6,441 nucleotides of DNA from Candidatus Coatesiibacteriota bacterium (GTDB lineage: Bacteria; RBG-13-66-14): contig DAOVLG010000108.1 in NCBI GenBank assembly GCA_030631385.1, forward strand, positions 1-6,441, written 5' to 3'. The notes below the pieces were generated by a model. The model searched no databases. It was given only the letters and a program-made list of their open reading frames with translations, and was not told the origin of the DNA. A program made the position numbers and the translations under genes. Below, piece after piece: positions 1 to 6,054 of the stretch (position 1 is the stretch's first letter; each line of letters opens with the position of its first letter).

Positions 1-961
1 CAATGAGCTGGGCGGTGAGCGAGTTGACCACGAAGGGCGCGCCGCAGATGTAGTACTCGTCCTCCGTATGTCCCGCGAAGAACTTGCCGAAGAAGACGCG
101 GTCCATGCGCCCCCACTCGCCGCCCCAGTCCCTGGCCCCCTCGTTGGAGAGGATCGGGACGTAGTGGAATTTCTCGTGCTTCTTCCACTCTTCAATGTCT
201 TGGGTACCGTAGAGGTCCCCCTCCACCCGAGCACCGAAGTAGAGATAAACTTCGACTCCGGTGTCTTCGGCGAGGATGACGGGAATCATGCTGCGGAAGG
301 GCGCCAAGCCGACGCCGGTGGCCAGGCACACCACGTCGCGCCCCGAAGGGGAATAGACGAGTTCGCCGTAGGGACCGGAGAAGACTACGCGATCCCCCAC
401 CCCGAGGCCGTGGAGGTAGGGGCTGACGGCTCCGTCCCTCTCGAGGCGGACGTTGAGCGAAATCCGGTCCTCGACCCAGGGAGGGGAGGAAATGGAGTAG
501 GCGCGGTATACGATGTCCCCGGTCGAAGGGTCGGGGGCCTGCATCTGAACGTACTGCCCGGCCTTGAAGCTGATCCGCTCCGGTTCGATCAGACGAAAGG
601 TGAGCCCGCGGATCTCGGGCGTCAGCATCTCGACGGTCTCGACCTCCGCCTCGAACTCCTTGAACTCGATGTACTCCGGGGGGATGGTCACGTGGAGTTC
701 GTCGGTTAGCTTCACCTGGCAGGAGAGCCGGAAGCCCGCGGTCCGCTCCTCGTCGGAAAGGGCCTTCAGCTCCTTCGGCATCAGGGGGCCGCCGCCACGG
801 GGCACCTTCAATTTGCAGTATCCGCACATGCCCCGCCCGCCGCAGGCGCTGGGGATGGAGTAGTGCTCCCGGAACAGCGTGTGGAGGAGTGTGTCCCCGG
901 CCCTGGCCGGGATGACCTTGTCCTCGTTGACTATCAGCTTGCTGATATCTGATTCATTCAT
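1..961 (-). CDS. NqrF-like NADH:acceptor oxidoreductase (2Fe-2S ferredoxin + FAD/NAD reductase), 3' end cut by window
   Basis: Seen: 320 codons from ATG at 961, open to the window edge. Residues 1-95 are a plant-type ferredoxin domain with cluster ligands C40, C46, C49 (CGGRGMCGYC) and C81. Then comes a ferredoxin-reductase fold: FAD motif R153-A-Y-S156, NAD-binding ATGVGLAPFRS around 214-224, and YYICGAP at 303-309. Known: this order is that of NqrF, the NADH-oxidising subunit of Na+-translocating NADH:quinone reductase, and of soluble oxygenase reductases; electrons pass from NADH to FAD to 2Fe-2S. The ferredoxin part (GGG..L.P.EL, G-x-RLxCQV) resembles NqrF more than oxygenase reductases. 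Odd: NqrF normally begins with a membrane helix, absent here; a hydrophobic 36-codon ORF lies upstream in the same frame. No other Nqr subunit is visible. Start supported by AAAGGA at 968-973, six bases before ATG. Family assignment is strong; membership in an Nqr complex is uncertain. Confidence 0.88.
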   Translation of the reverse strand, partial: MNESDISKLIVNEDKVIPARAGDTLLHTLFREHYSIPSACGGRGMCGYCKLKVPRGGGPLMPKELKALSDEERTAGFRLSCQVKLTDELHVTIPPEYIEFKEFEAEVETVEMLTPEIRGLTFRLIEPERISFKAGQYVQMQAPDPSTGDIVYRAYSISSPPWVEDRISLNVRLERDGAVSPYLHGLGVGDRVVFSGPYGELVYSPSGRDVVCLATGVGLAPFRSMIPVILAEDTGVEVYLYFGARVEGDLYGTQDIEEWKKHEKFHYVPILSNEGARDWGGEWGRMDRVFFGKFFAGHTEDEYYICGAPFVVNSLTAQLI

Positions 962-997
962 GGTTGTTCCTTTGCCGGATGGACTCGCTGGGATGCT

Positions 998-1108
998 TTA
1001 TCCGCTGAGCTGGACGGTGAGGTTGGTCACCGCCGGGACGAGCAAGAGTCTAAGGGCGACGCCGCACCCGCCGATGACCGCGCTGGAGGTGAGGATAATG
1101 GGGAGCAT
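998..1108 (-). CDS. Small hydrophobic 36-residue ORF, possible detached membrane anchor or gene remnant
   Basis: Seen: ATG at 1108 to TAA at 998-1000. The peptide starts MLPIILTSSAVIGGCG and has one hydrophobic stretch of about 25 residues, interrupted by a single Arg, then a short polar tail. Of its 36 codons, 32 end in G or C, as in the native genes and unlike the adjacent AT-rich pair. It begins three bases after the stop codon of the PIN-like gene and lies in the same frame as the NqrF-like gene, whose ATG is 36 bases after this TAA. No good Shine-Dalgarno site precedes the ATG. Inference: it could be a single-pass anchor corresponding to the N-terminal helix of NqrF, split off by the stop codon, or the surviving 3' piece of a native gene cut by arrival of the AT-rich island. 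I do not recognise it as a named family. Confidence 0.4.
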   Translation of the reverse strand: MLPIILTSSAVIGGCGVALRLLLVPAVTNLTVQLSG

Positions 1109-1134
1109 GGTCTACACCGACCTTAAAAGCTCCC
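1101..1134 (-). other. Hairpin at the left edge of the AT-rich island
   Basis: Outer arms GGGAGC (1101-1106) and GCTCCC (1129-1134) enclose inner arms GGTC (1109-1112) and GACC (1119-1122) around a six-base loop. The structure covers the stop codon of the downstream PIN-like gene and the ATG of the small hydrophobic ORF. No U-run follows on the minus strand, so it is not a standard intrinsic terminator. It could hide the small ORF's start, mark the island junction, or be chance. Confidence 0.25.
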
Positions 1135-1930
1135 TTGGTTTAATAACAGTATCACTTCCCAATATATTATCTAACACTTGTCCTATCATACCATCACTCG
1201 TCATGAATTTCTCAAAATAAAGCCCATAATATATCAATTGCTCGAGGTCACCAAAATCATTAAACATAGGAGTGTATTTTGAGCCATTACTTTTCCTAAG
1301 GACAGCAATTCTAAGTAAGTAAGCATAATATGCGTTTGCATATAGATATAGATTGTCAGGAAGTGTTTCTGGAAAACTTGACACTCCGTTTTTGCCAAAT
1401 ATATCACAATAGCGACATTTTAATGTAGTATAGATGATTTCGTAATTAAACAACTGAGGTAAATCATCAAACAAGGTTTGGTATTTAACCATTTCGAGCT
1501 TCTCCCTTCCGCCATAAAATGAATACAATTTATCGATCACAACTCTTACTTCGTCTTTAAAGCCTTTGTAAGCTCTAAGCCTATCATCACGAATTTCGTT
1601 GATGTAACTCTCTAAAGATGTTTCATCGCTTGTCTCACTATAAACTCTGATATTAGAGATAATAGTAGACGTATCTTTACCCTCCGCTTTGATTCCAGTT
1701 AGTTGTTCTTTTAGGACCTCATTAGTGTTTGGTAGCATTTCAAATTTTAATAATTGCCTTGCTACGCATTTTTTTGCCGAAAACGGGTGCTTAGTCGAAG
1801 TTATTATTTCCATGAAATTTAATGGGCTCACATACAAATCGTCACTTCTAAAGTGATTAAAAAACTTGATCGCGTTAAGAGTGCCATCTACTAAATCGTA
1901 AGGAACGTTAGTGTCTAGAAGGTACTTCAT
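1112..1930 (-). CDS. PIN-like domain protein, second gene of a tandem pair
   Basis: Seen: 272 residues. The N-terminus MKYLLDTNVPYDLVD is the first strand and Asp motif of a PIN nuclease fold (D6). A second acidic residue is E41 in SPLNFMEII. The C-terminal part has D228-L-E-Q-L-I-Y-Y followed by TSD246, the usual places of the last PIN acidic residues. Residues 60-185 are a long lysine- and glutamate-rich, mostly helical-looking insert, so it is about twice the length of a VapC-type toxin. Known: PIN proteins are metal-dependent ribonucleases, often toxins or RNA-processing enzymes. Neighbours: its ATG overlaps the TGA of the upstream paralogue by four bases, implying co-translation. Only 13 of its first 30 codons end in G or C, so it is foreign in composition. 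Odd: Gln231 replaces the His found at the matching place in the paralogue. No antitoxin is visible. The fold is well supported by motifs; substrate and role are unknown. Confidence 0.8.
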   Translation of the reverse strand: MKYLLDTNVPYDLVDGTLNAIKFFNHFRSDDLYVSPLNFMEIITSTKHPFSAKKCVARQLLKFEMLPNTNEVLKEQLTGIKAEGKDTSTIISNIRVYSETSDETSLESYINEIRDDRLRAYKGFKDEVRVVIDKLYSFYGGREKLEMVKYQTLFDDLPQLFNYEIIYTTLKCRYCDIFGKNGVSSFPETLPDNLYLYANAYYAYLLRIAVLRKSNGSKYTPMFNDFGDLEQLIYYGLYFEKFMTSDGMIGQVLDNILGSDTVIKPRELLRSV

Positions 1931-2772
1931 CTCTTCTCCTTTTGGGTTAGAAACTCGTGTTTTCTAAAACTCGGTTTTTCCAGATAGTTAGATAATTGAT
2001 TAAAATTTGGATGTTGTTTTATCATTTTAAACCAACGAGTATCACTTGTTAAAATTTTTTCTATGTACAAGTCACAGTAAATAAAATGTTCTATGTCAAT
2101 CCAATCCGTCTCTTTAGGTTTTGTACCTTGCGTAAGCATATTTACGACATACATAAACTGGGCATTAGCATATGGATATAATGTATGCGGAAGTTCTTTA
2201 CACCCACTAACATCGATTTTATTAAACACTTTAAGCCTTTTTATAAATATGTTGTTGTACATTGAGTATCTATTAATATCTTTCAGCATACGCCTAATCT
2301 CATCTTTATTCAATTTTCTATTAATATTTTTGCCAAAGTACTTCAGTGTATTTCTTTTTACCTCATGTATGGTGTTGCGTGTTATGTTGCCAGCTTCTTT
2401 GTGTTTTATACAAACTTCCTTTAATAACTCATTTAAGTGATTACGGTTACCCATTCGTTTTCCTAGAATAAATAATAAACCTCTAAGCATATGAGTTAAG
2501 TTGTTCTCTTTTACATCTTTCACTTTAATGCCGTAATGTTCAGCAAGAACAGTATTAACTGGTTTAAGTATTTCTACTCCTAGAATTTTTGTGAATTCAT
2601 GCGCTGCATTAGAACGATATTCAAGAGTGTTTTCGCTGCATAATAACTCACTTGCAGTTAGGGGTGATATGAATAATAAGTTATCCCAATCAAGTGGTAG
2701 ATAATTATGATCAACTTTCACTTTGGGGTCAGCAAGATGATAAAAAACATTAGTATCAAAGAGGTATCTCAT
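1927..2772 (-). CDS. PIN-like domain protein, first gene of a tandem pair
   Basis: Seen: 281 residues. MRYLFDTNVFYHLAD gives the first PIN Asp (D6). SPLTASELL contains E42. LPHTLYPYANA (194-204) and D226-I-E-H-F-I-Y...LYIEKILTSD244 match the paralogue downstream in order and spacing (18 residues between the two Asp in both). The centre (about 60-190) is a basic, probably helical insert. Known: D/E/D/D clusters in PIN folds bind the metal ions for RNA cleavage, so an active nuclease is likely but not shown. Only 7 of the first 30 codons end in G or C, the most AT-rich coding in the window. Start: the ATG places D6 where PIN proteins normally have it, but no Shine-Dalgarno lies just upstream. 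Instead the stop codon of a preceding ORF ends one base before it. Similarity to the second gene is clear at motifs and weak elsewhere, so the duplication is old. Specific function unknown. Confidence 0.8.
   Translation of the reverse strand: MRYLFDTNVFYHLADPKVKVDHNYLPLDWDNLLFISPLTASELLCSENTLEYRSNAAHEFTKILGVEILKPVNTVLAEHYGIKVKDVKENNLTHMLRGLLFILGKRMGNRNHLNELLKEVCIKHKEAGNITRNTIHEVKRNTLKYFGKNINRKLNKDEIRRMLKDINRYSMYNNIFIKRLKVFNKIDVSGCKELPHTLYPYANAQFMYVVNMLTQGTKPKETDWIDIEHFIYCDLYIEKILTSDTRWFKMIKQHPNFNQLSNYLEKPSFRKHEFLTQKEKR
1935..1940 (-). promoter_or_regulatory. Strong ribosome binding site inside the end of the first PIN-like gene
   Basis: AGGAGA lies four bases before the ATG at 1930 and within the last codons (QKEKR) of the upstream gene. 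It fixes the start of the second PIN-like gene and, with the four-base ATGA overlap, indicates that the two proteins are made from one message. Confidence 0.75.
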
Positions 2773-2773
2773 A

Positions 2774-2983
2774 TTAATGGGTTGTTAGAATTACTGTAGT
2801 CCCCTCCGGCGGTTCCTCGCGCAGGGATTCGGCAATTTCAGCGAAGTCCGGCGCGTCGTCCGCCAGGACGCCCACCACCAGGTACAGCTCGCTCACGCCC
2901 GTGGTCTCCACGCCCTCGGTCTCGGCGAAAAAGCCGCCTGCGAGTAATGCAACTACAAGAGCCAGAATAACGGCTTTTTAAAT
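2774..2983 (-). pseudogene. Startless fragment of a secreted protein (signal peptide plus about 45 residues)
   Basis: Seen: an open frame from AAA at 2977 to TAA at 2774-2776. It reads a classic signal peptide, KAVILALVVALLAGGFFAE, then an acidic stretch with ELYLVVGVLADDAPDF and a tail SLREEPPEGTTVILTTH. Codons up to about 2801 nearly all end in G or C, so this was a native coding region. Directly upstream the frame reads GTG ATT TAA AAA, where a typical start would be ATG AAA AAA; a well-placed GAGGTG lies just before. Thus the start codon looks mutated and a stop has appeared at codon two. The 3' end is replaced by AT-rich sequence of the island, and the TAA ends one base before the first PIN-like ATG. 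Inference: a dead gene, truncated by the island. Start at an ATT codon cannot be excluded but seems unlikely. Confidence 0.5.
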
Positions 2984-3054
2984 CACACACCTCGTTTACC
3001 CTTACGCCGGTTTGGTGTGGAGTTTCTTTTCCCGCATTTCTTGGGTATGTCACC

Positions 3055-3085
3055 CCTTTAGTACTCAACGTCCACCGGGACCGCG
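3055..3085 (-). repeat. 31-bp direct repeat, copy A: ghost C-terminus of a secreted-protein paralogue
   Basis: Matches 4592-4622 at 29 of 31 positions. On the minus strand it reads AVPVDVEY followed by TAA (stop at 3058-3060), compared with AVPVDIEY and TAA at the end of the intact secreted-protein gene. The frame lies just after the stop codon of the glycosyltransferase gene, in another frame, and has no coding body of its own. One substitution is synonymous-like and one conservative (Val for Ile), as expected of a diverged paralogue. Confidence 0.7.
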
Positions 3086-3091
3086 GCGTTC

Positions 3092-4432
3092 TCAGCCGGC
3101 AGGCGCTTTCGGGAGTTCGCAGGTTCTACGCGTAATGAGCCACACGGCGGCGAAAATCAGGTACAGCGTGGTGGACGATACCAGCATCAGGATGTAGGAC
3201 GGGTGGTAGAAACCCATCTGTTTGGCCAGGAAAACCAGACCTTCGAAAATCGGCCAGGTGACCAACAGCTTGACGGCCATGCCCCGCCAGCCTTTGGATT
3301 CAGCGTACATAAAGATCAAACTGAGCGGTAGGAGCAAGCCGATCAGATGGGTGCACCAGGTCACGTTGTTTAAGAGAAAAACGACGAAAAAAACTAGGGA
3401 GTAATCGCACATCCGCTCCCAGGTGCTGCGGGGCTTGCGCCAAAGCGTTACGGTGGTTACCGACAGAGCGAGAAGATTGACCACCTTGGTCAGAAAGGAG
3501 AAAATCATCGGGGAGAGGGCGAGTAAATTGTAGCCCAGCGCCCCCGCTTTAACCGGCTCCGTCAGGTAGCGGGCCAGGGCTCCGGTGAGGGAAACGTTCT
3601 TGTCGTGGTAAACCATGTAGAACACCTGCTGGGAACTCAACAGGGCTGGCTGTAGAAAAAAGCGGTAGTAGTCGTTGTACAACTGAATCGTACCCTCGAC
3701 GCTGCGGACCAGAAGCGGCACCAGTCCGTTGGCCGCTAGGAAAACACCCGCTGCCGTACAGACGAGCTTCCACCTGCCCCGCAGCAGGAAATAGGCCAGG
3801 AAGACCACCGGCGTGAGCTTGAGGGCTGTCGCCAGTCCCAGGAGTAAACCGCCGTAGACGTCCCTACCACGTTCCGTCTGAACCAGGCCCCCCAGAACGA
3901 GGGCCAATACCAGAATATTCGATTGACCGTACACGAACAGGTTCAGGTACCAGAACGCAGCCGTGCCGAGGAAGGTTAGGGTGAAAATGAAGCCGAAGCG
4001 GGTCCGCACCCTTGGGTCTTGCGTGCCGCGGATGAGTTGATACAACCATTTGATGCACAACAGCGTCAAGATGATATTGAGCAGGCCGTACACGATGTAG
4101 AAGCCGGTCTGCGGCAGCCAGCCCAGCAGGCCGACCAGGGCGGCGAAGAAGGGGGGGTTGTAGAACTTCCAATACCCCGGTTCGTAAACCTGTTCTCCTG
4201 CGTAGAAGCTATTCCCAGCCTGGTAGAAGATCGTCAGGTCGTTGCCCTCGAGGTTGACCCTCACCAAGGAGTCCACGCTCAGGTAACCGCAGGTGACGAT
4301 AGCGACAGCGCCCAGGATAATCCAGAACCTGTTGACGAGTTTCCCGCTCCAGGATTCCTTCAACCACGCCCACAGATGTGTGAGGACATCCGACGCGGCC
4401 GTCTCTTGCAGTTGCCGATCAGTAATTCCCAT
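3092..4432 (-). CDS. GT87-family (DUF2029) polytopic membrane glycosyltransferase
   Basis: Seen: 446 residues with about ten hydrophobic segments. After the first helix comes a loop, GNDLTIFYQAGNSFYAGEQVY, with D65 in the place of the GT-C catalytic Asp, then YNPPF (91-95). GQSN (169-172) and GLATALKLTPVVFLAYFLLR (KLTP 205-208) are hallmarks of the family that includes mycobacterial mannosyltransferase PimE. Known: these enzymes use polyprenyl-phosphate sugars and add sugars on the outer face of the cytoplasmic membrane, for lipoglycans or glycoproteins. The sugar and acceptor here cannot be told. Start: the ATG at 4432 has GAGG five bases upstream. A GTG at 4456 would add eight Arg/Gly-rich residues but has only weak ribosome-binding sequence. 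Neighbours: it follows the secreted-protein gene after 162 bases and lies between two copies of a 31-bp direct repeat. Confidence 0.87.
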   Translation of the reverse strand: MGITDRQLQETAASDVLTHLWAWLKESWSGKLVNRFWIILGAVAIVTCGYLSVDSLVRVNLEGNDLTIFYQAGNSFYAGEQVYEPGYWKFYNPPFFAALVGLLGWLPQTGFYIVYGLLNIILTLLCIKWLYQLIRGTQDPRVRTRFGFIFTLTFLGTAAFWYLNLFVYGQSNILVLALVLGGLVQTERGRDVYGGLLLGLATALKLTPVVFLAYFLLRGRWKLVCTAAGVFLAANGLVPLLVRSVEGTIQLYNDYYRFFLQPALLSSQQVFYMVYHDKNVSLTGALARYLTEPVKAGALGYNLLALSPMIFSFLTKVVNLLALSVTTVTLWRKPRSTWERMCDYSLVFFVVFLLNNVTWCTHLIGLLLPLSLIFMYAESKGWRGMAVKLLVTWPIFEGLVFLAKQMGFYHPSYILMLVSSTTLYLIFAAVWLITRRTCELPKAPAG

Positions 4433-4594
4433 CACTCCCTCGCCGCCTCGGCGCACAGCTCAAGGATCCGTTTTATTGAGTCCGGTATGGTACGGATGAT
4501 TCAATTACAGACGCCTGGCAATAGCGGCAGGATGAGCCTTCCACAGACCATTGACGACGTTTTTAGGTAATCGCCTTTCTAGGCAAGCGCTCCT
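4433..4594. other. Intergenic stretch between secreted-protein gene and glycosyltransferase
   Basis: 162 bases, moderately AT-richer than the flanking genes, with no ORF of note. A small imperfect hairpin (TCCGGTA with TACGGA, about 4479-4495) and a weak GCCT/AGGC stem at about 4573-4584 are visible. Neither has a U-run. A promoter for the glycosyltransferase may lie here, but no convincing -35/-10 pair was found. Confidence 0.35.
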
Positions 4595-4622
4595 TTAGTA
4601 CTCAATATCCACCGGGACCGCG
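4592..4622 (-). repeat. 31-bp direct repeat, copy B: native C-terminus of the secreted SH3b-like protein
   Basis: Same orientation as 3055-3085 and 29 of 31 bases identical. It covers the last residues (AVPVDIEY), the TAA stop at 4595-4597 and the first bases after it. The two copies lie 1537 bp apart and bracket the whole glycosyltransferase gene. Confidence 0.7.
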
Positions 4623-5980
4623 CTGCACCAGCCGGTGGTCCCCTCGAACACACAGAGGTACCGGAAGTCGTCGCGGGTCTCGAAGGGGATGAAGGTCAGA
4701 GGCTTCCCGGCCTCGGTGGTGACGACGCGCTCCCCTCCGACCGGTTCACTCATCAGCCCAACCTCCTCGTCGAGGTATCCCCAGCGGTATTCACCCCGCA
4801 GCGAACCCACCATCAGGTTACAGTAATACTCCATAGTCGGGGAGAGGCCCAGCCGTTCGCCGAAGCGGTTCCCCGGGGGGAAAACCGGCGCGAAGACGCC
4901 CAGGTCCTCGTACCACTTCAGGTCGAACTCCAGGGCGAAGTTCTTGCAATCCCGCAGGTAGTTTGGCGGCGCCAGAGTGTGGGTCACCCTGTCCTGGGGC
5001 CCGATCTCGGCGCTTACCAAGAGTTCGGGGAGATAACGGAAGGGATCCACCTCGTCCTGGGGTATGTAGTTAACCTCGGTCCGACAGCGGAAGCCGTCGG
5101 CGGTCGGGGCCAGCTCGGAGGAGAACTGGCGGCCCCAAGCTGTCCAACCGCCGTCGTCGCCGTAGTAGTACGGCTCGACGATCTCCTCATAGTAACCCAA
5201 AATCTGCCGCAGCCCGCCGTCCGCTAAGGTGAACCAGGCCACCTCCCGCCGGGTGGAGTGGACCCGTCCAATGCCCCGCCAGAGGGGGAAGAAATCAAAA
5301 CATAGCTTGATCTCTGGACGCCCGTCGCCGGTGATGTCGTCAATTAAAAGGTAGTAGAGGCTCCACCAGCCGTGATCGCTGGACTCCTGCGGAAGCTCCT
5401 CCAGTGGGTAAGGTTTATTGAGGATGTCGAGGACGATGTCGACCAGGTGGAACTCAGCGTCCACCGAGCCCTCTACCCGGAGGATAATAGGGAGGTAGTG
5501 GTACCAGCCCGTCTCGTACCAGTACGGTTCCTCCTGGACGTACATCTCGCCGGGGCCCGCGTAGATACGCTCCAATGTCCCGTCGCCGTCCAGGTCGGCC
5601 TCGGTCTCCAACTCGTACTCGCCGAAGTTGTGCTCGAAAACGAGGTAGGGCTCGCTAATCCGGCCGTAGTCGTACACACCCACCGCCACGTAACCGGATC
5701 CCTCATCGGTGAGGATCTCGGCCCAGATGTACTCGGGATAGGCGTCGTGGTCGTATTCGGCGGCGTACTCGAGGATCTTGACCCGGTCACCGCGGTGCAA
5801 CGTGCCGATCCTGTTCCCGTCCAGGCTAGGCGCGTCGCGGAGGTTGAGGGCGTCTGAGTCCACCAGGGCGTAGATCGGCTCGTAGTCGGGCGAGGACGCG
5901 GGCAGAGCCCACTCCGGCGCCTCGAAGGCCGCCGATACCGATACCAACAACGCCGTAACCAATGCGATCCTGCTCATCAT
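4595..5980 (-). CDS. Secreted protein with SH3b-like domain and Asp-rich FG-GAP-like loops, function unknown
   Basis: Seen: 461 residues. MMSRIALVTALLVSVSAAFEA is a Sec signal peptide, probably cut after an Ala near 18-21. Residues about 36-104 look like a bacterial SH3 domain (DSDALNLRDAPSLDGNRIGT, then RGDRVKIL, ending GYVAVGVYD). Two calcium-loop-like motifs follow: DLDGDGTLE (129-137) and DITGDGRPE (215-223), of the type in FG-GAP/VCBS and dockerin loops. The remainder is rich in Tyr, Trp and acidic residues, with six Cys (227, 299, 345, 387, 443, 452). The C-terminal 50 residues, ending WCSAVPVDIEY, may be a second SH3-like unit. Known: SH3b domains often bind cell-wall or other polymers. 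Inference: an exported surface or periplasmic binding protein; no enzyme motif is visible. Start: AGAGGG at 5985-5990 precedes tandem ATGs (5980 or 5977). A paralogue's tail survives at 3055-3085, so this belongs to a small local family. Confidence 0.75.
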   Translation of the reverse strand: MMSRIALVTALLVSVSAAFEAPEWALPASSPDYEPIYALVDSDALNLRDAPSLDGNRIGTLHRGDRVKILEYAAEYDHDAYPEYIWAEILTDEGSGYVAVGVYDYGRISEPYLVFEHNFGEYELETEADLDGDGTLERIYAGPGEMYVQEEPYWYETGWYHYLPIILRVEGSVDAEFHLVDIVLDILNKPYPLEELPQESSDHGWWSLYYLLIDDITGDGRPEIKLCFDFFPLWRGIGRVHSTRREVAWFTLADGGLRQILGYYEEIVEPYYYGDDGGWTAWGRQFSSELAPTADGFRCRTEVNYIPQDEVDPFRYLPELLVSAEIGPQDRVTHTLAPPNYLRDCKNFALEFDLKWYEDLGVFAPVFPPGNRFGERLGLSPTMEYYCNLMVGSLRGEYRWGYLDEEVGLMSEPVGGERVVTTEAGKPLTFIPFETRDDFRYLCVFEGTTGWCSAVPVDIEY

Positions 5981-6054
5981 CCTTCCCTCTGGTAACCTAA
6001 AATTGGGTCATTAACCAATAACCGTGTGGTTGACCTGCAACCTGTGAATGCCAA

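Larger units (their letters stand above)
1112..2797. other. AT-rich genomic island carrying the PIN-like gene pair
   Basis: Composition changes abruptly at both ends. On the right, strongly GC-ending codons (through ...GAG GGG near 2801) give way to AT-rich sequence at about 2795-2800. On the left, GC-rich sequence resumes at about 1112-1120, right at the stop codon of the second PIN-like gene. The block holds only the two overlapping genes, with no integrase or transposase. I saw no convincing terminal inverted repeats or target duplication at the edges. Inference: a compact cargo acquired horizontally, possibly by homologous recombination in flanks or as part of a larger element since lost. 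Confidence 0.6.

Noticed and set aside
68..863. Plus-strand and alternate-frame ORFs over the reductase (68-709, 564-863, 192-827 minus)
   Set aside because: They are shadows of the well-supported minus-strand ferredoxin/reductase frame, low in recognisable motifs and rich in Arg/Pro/Gly as expected of out-of-frame GC-rich sequence.
2093..2440. 115-residue hydrophobic plus-strand ORF inside the first PIN-like gene
   Set aside because: Antisense to a gene with clear PIN motifs. The apparent hydrophobicity comes from the complement of Lys/Asn-rich codons. It has no ribosome binding site of note.
1112..2772. Classical VapBC toxin-antitoxin locus
   Set aside because: Both proteins are about twice VapC length and both carry PIN-type acidic residues. 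No short DNA-binding antitoxin ORF is found on either side.
2838..3068. 76-residue minus-strand ORF starting MSTKGVTYPRN
   Set aside because: It runs in a different frame across the signal-peptide fragment, whose own frame has much better codon use and a clear hydrophobic leader.
4019..4570. 183-residue plus-strand ORF over the 5' part of the glycosyltransferase gene
   Set aside because: Antisense shadow; the minus-strand frame shows GT87 motifs and membrane segments.
5372..5857. 161-residue plus-strand ORF rich in Val/Leu over the secreted-protein gene, and the 105-residue minus ORF at 5473-5790
   Set aside because: Both overlap the signal-peptide-bearing frame that contains the SH3b and DxDGDG motifs. 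The minus ORF is the Thr/Ser/Arg-rich out-of-frame product.
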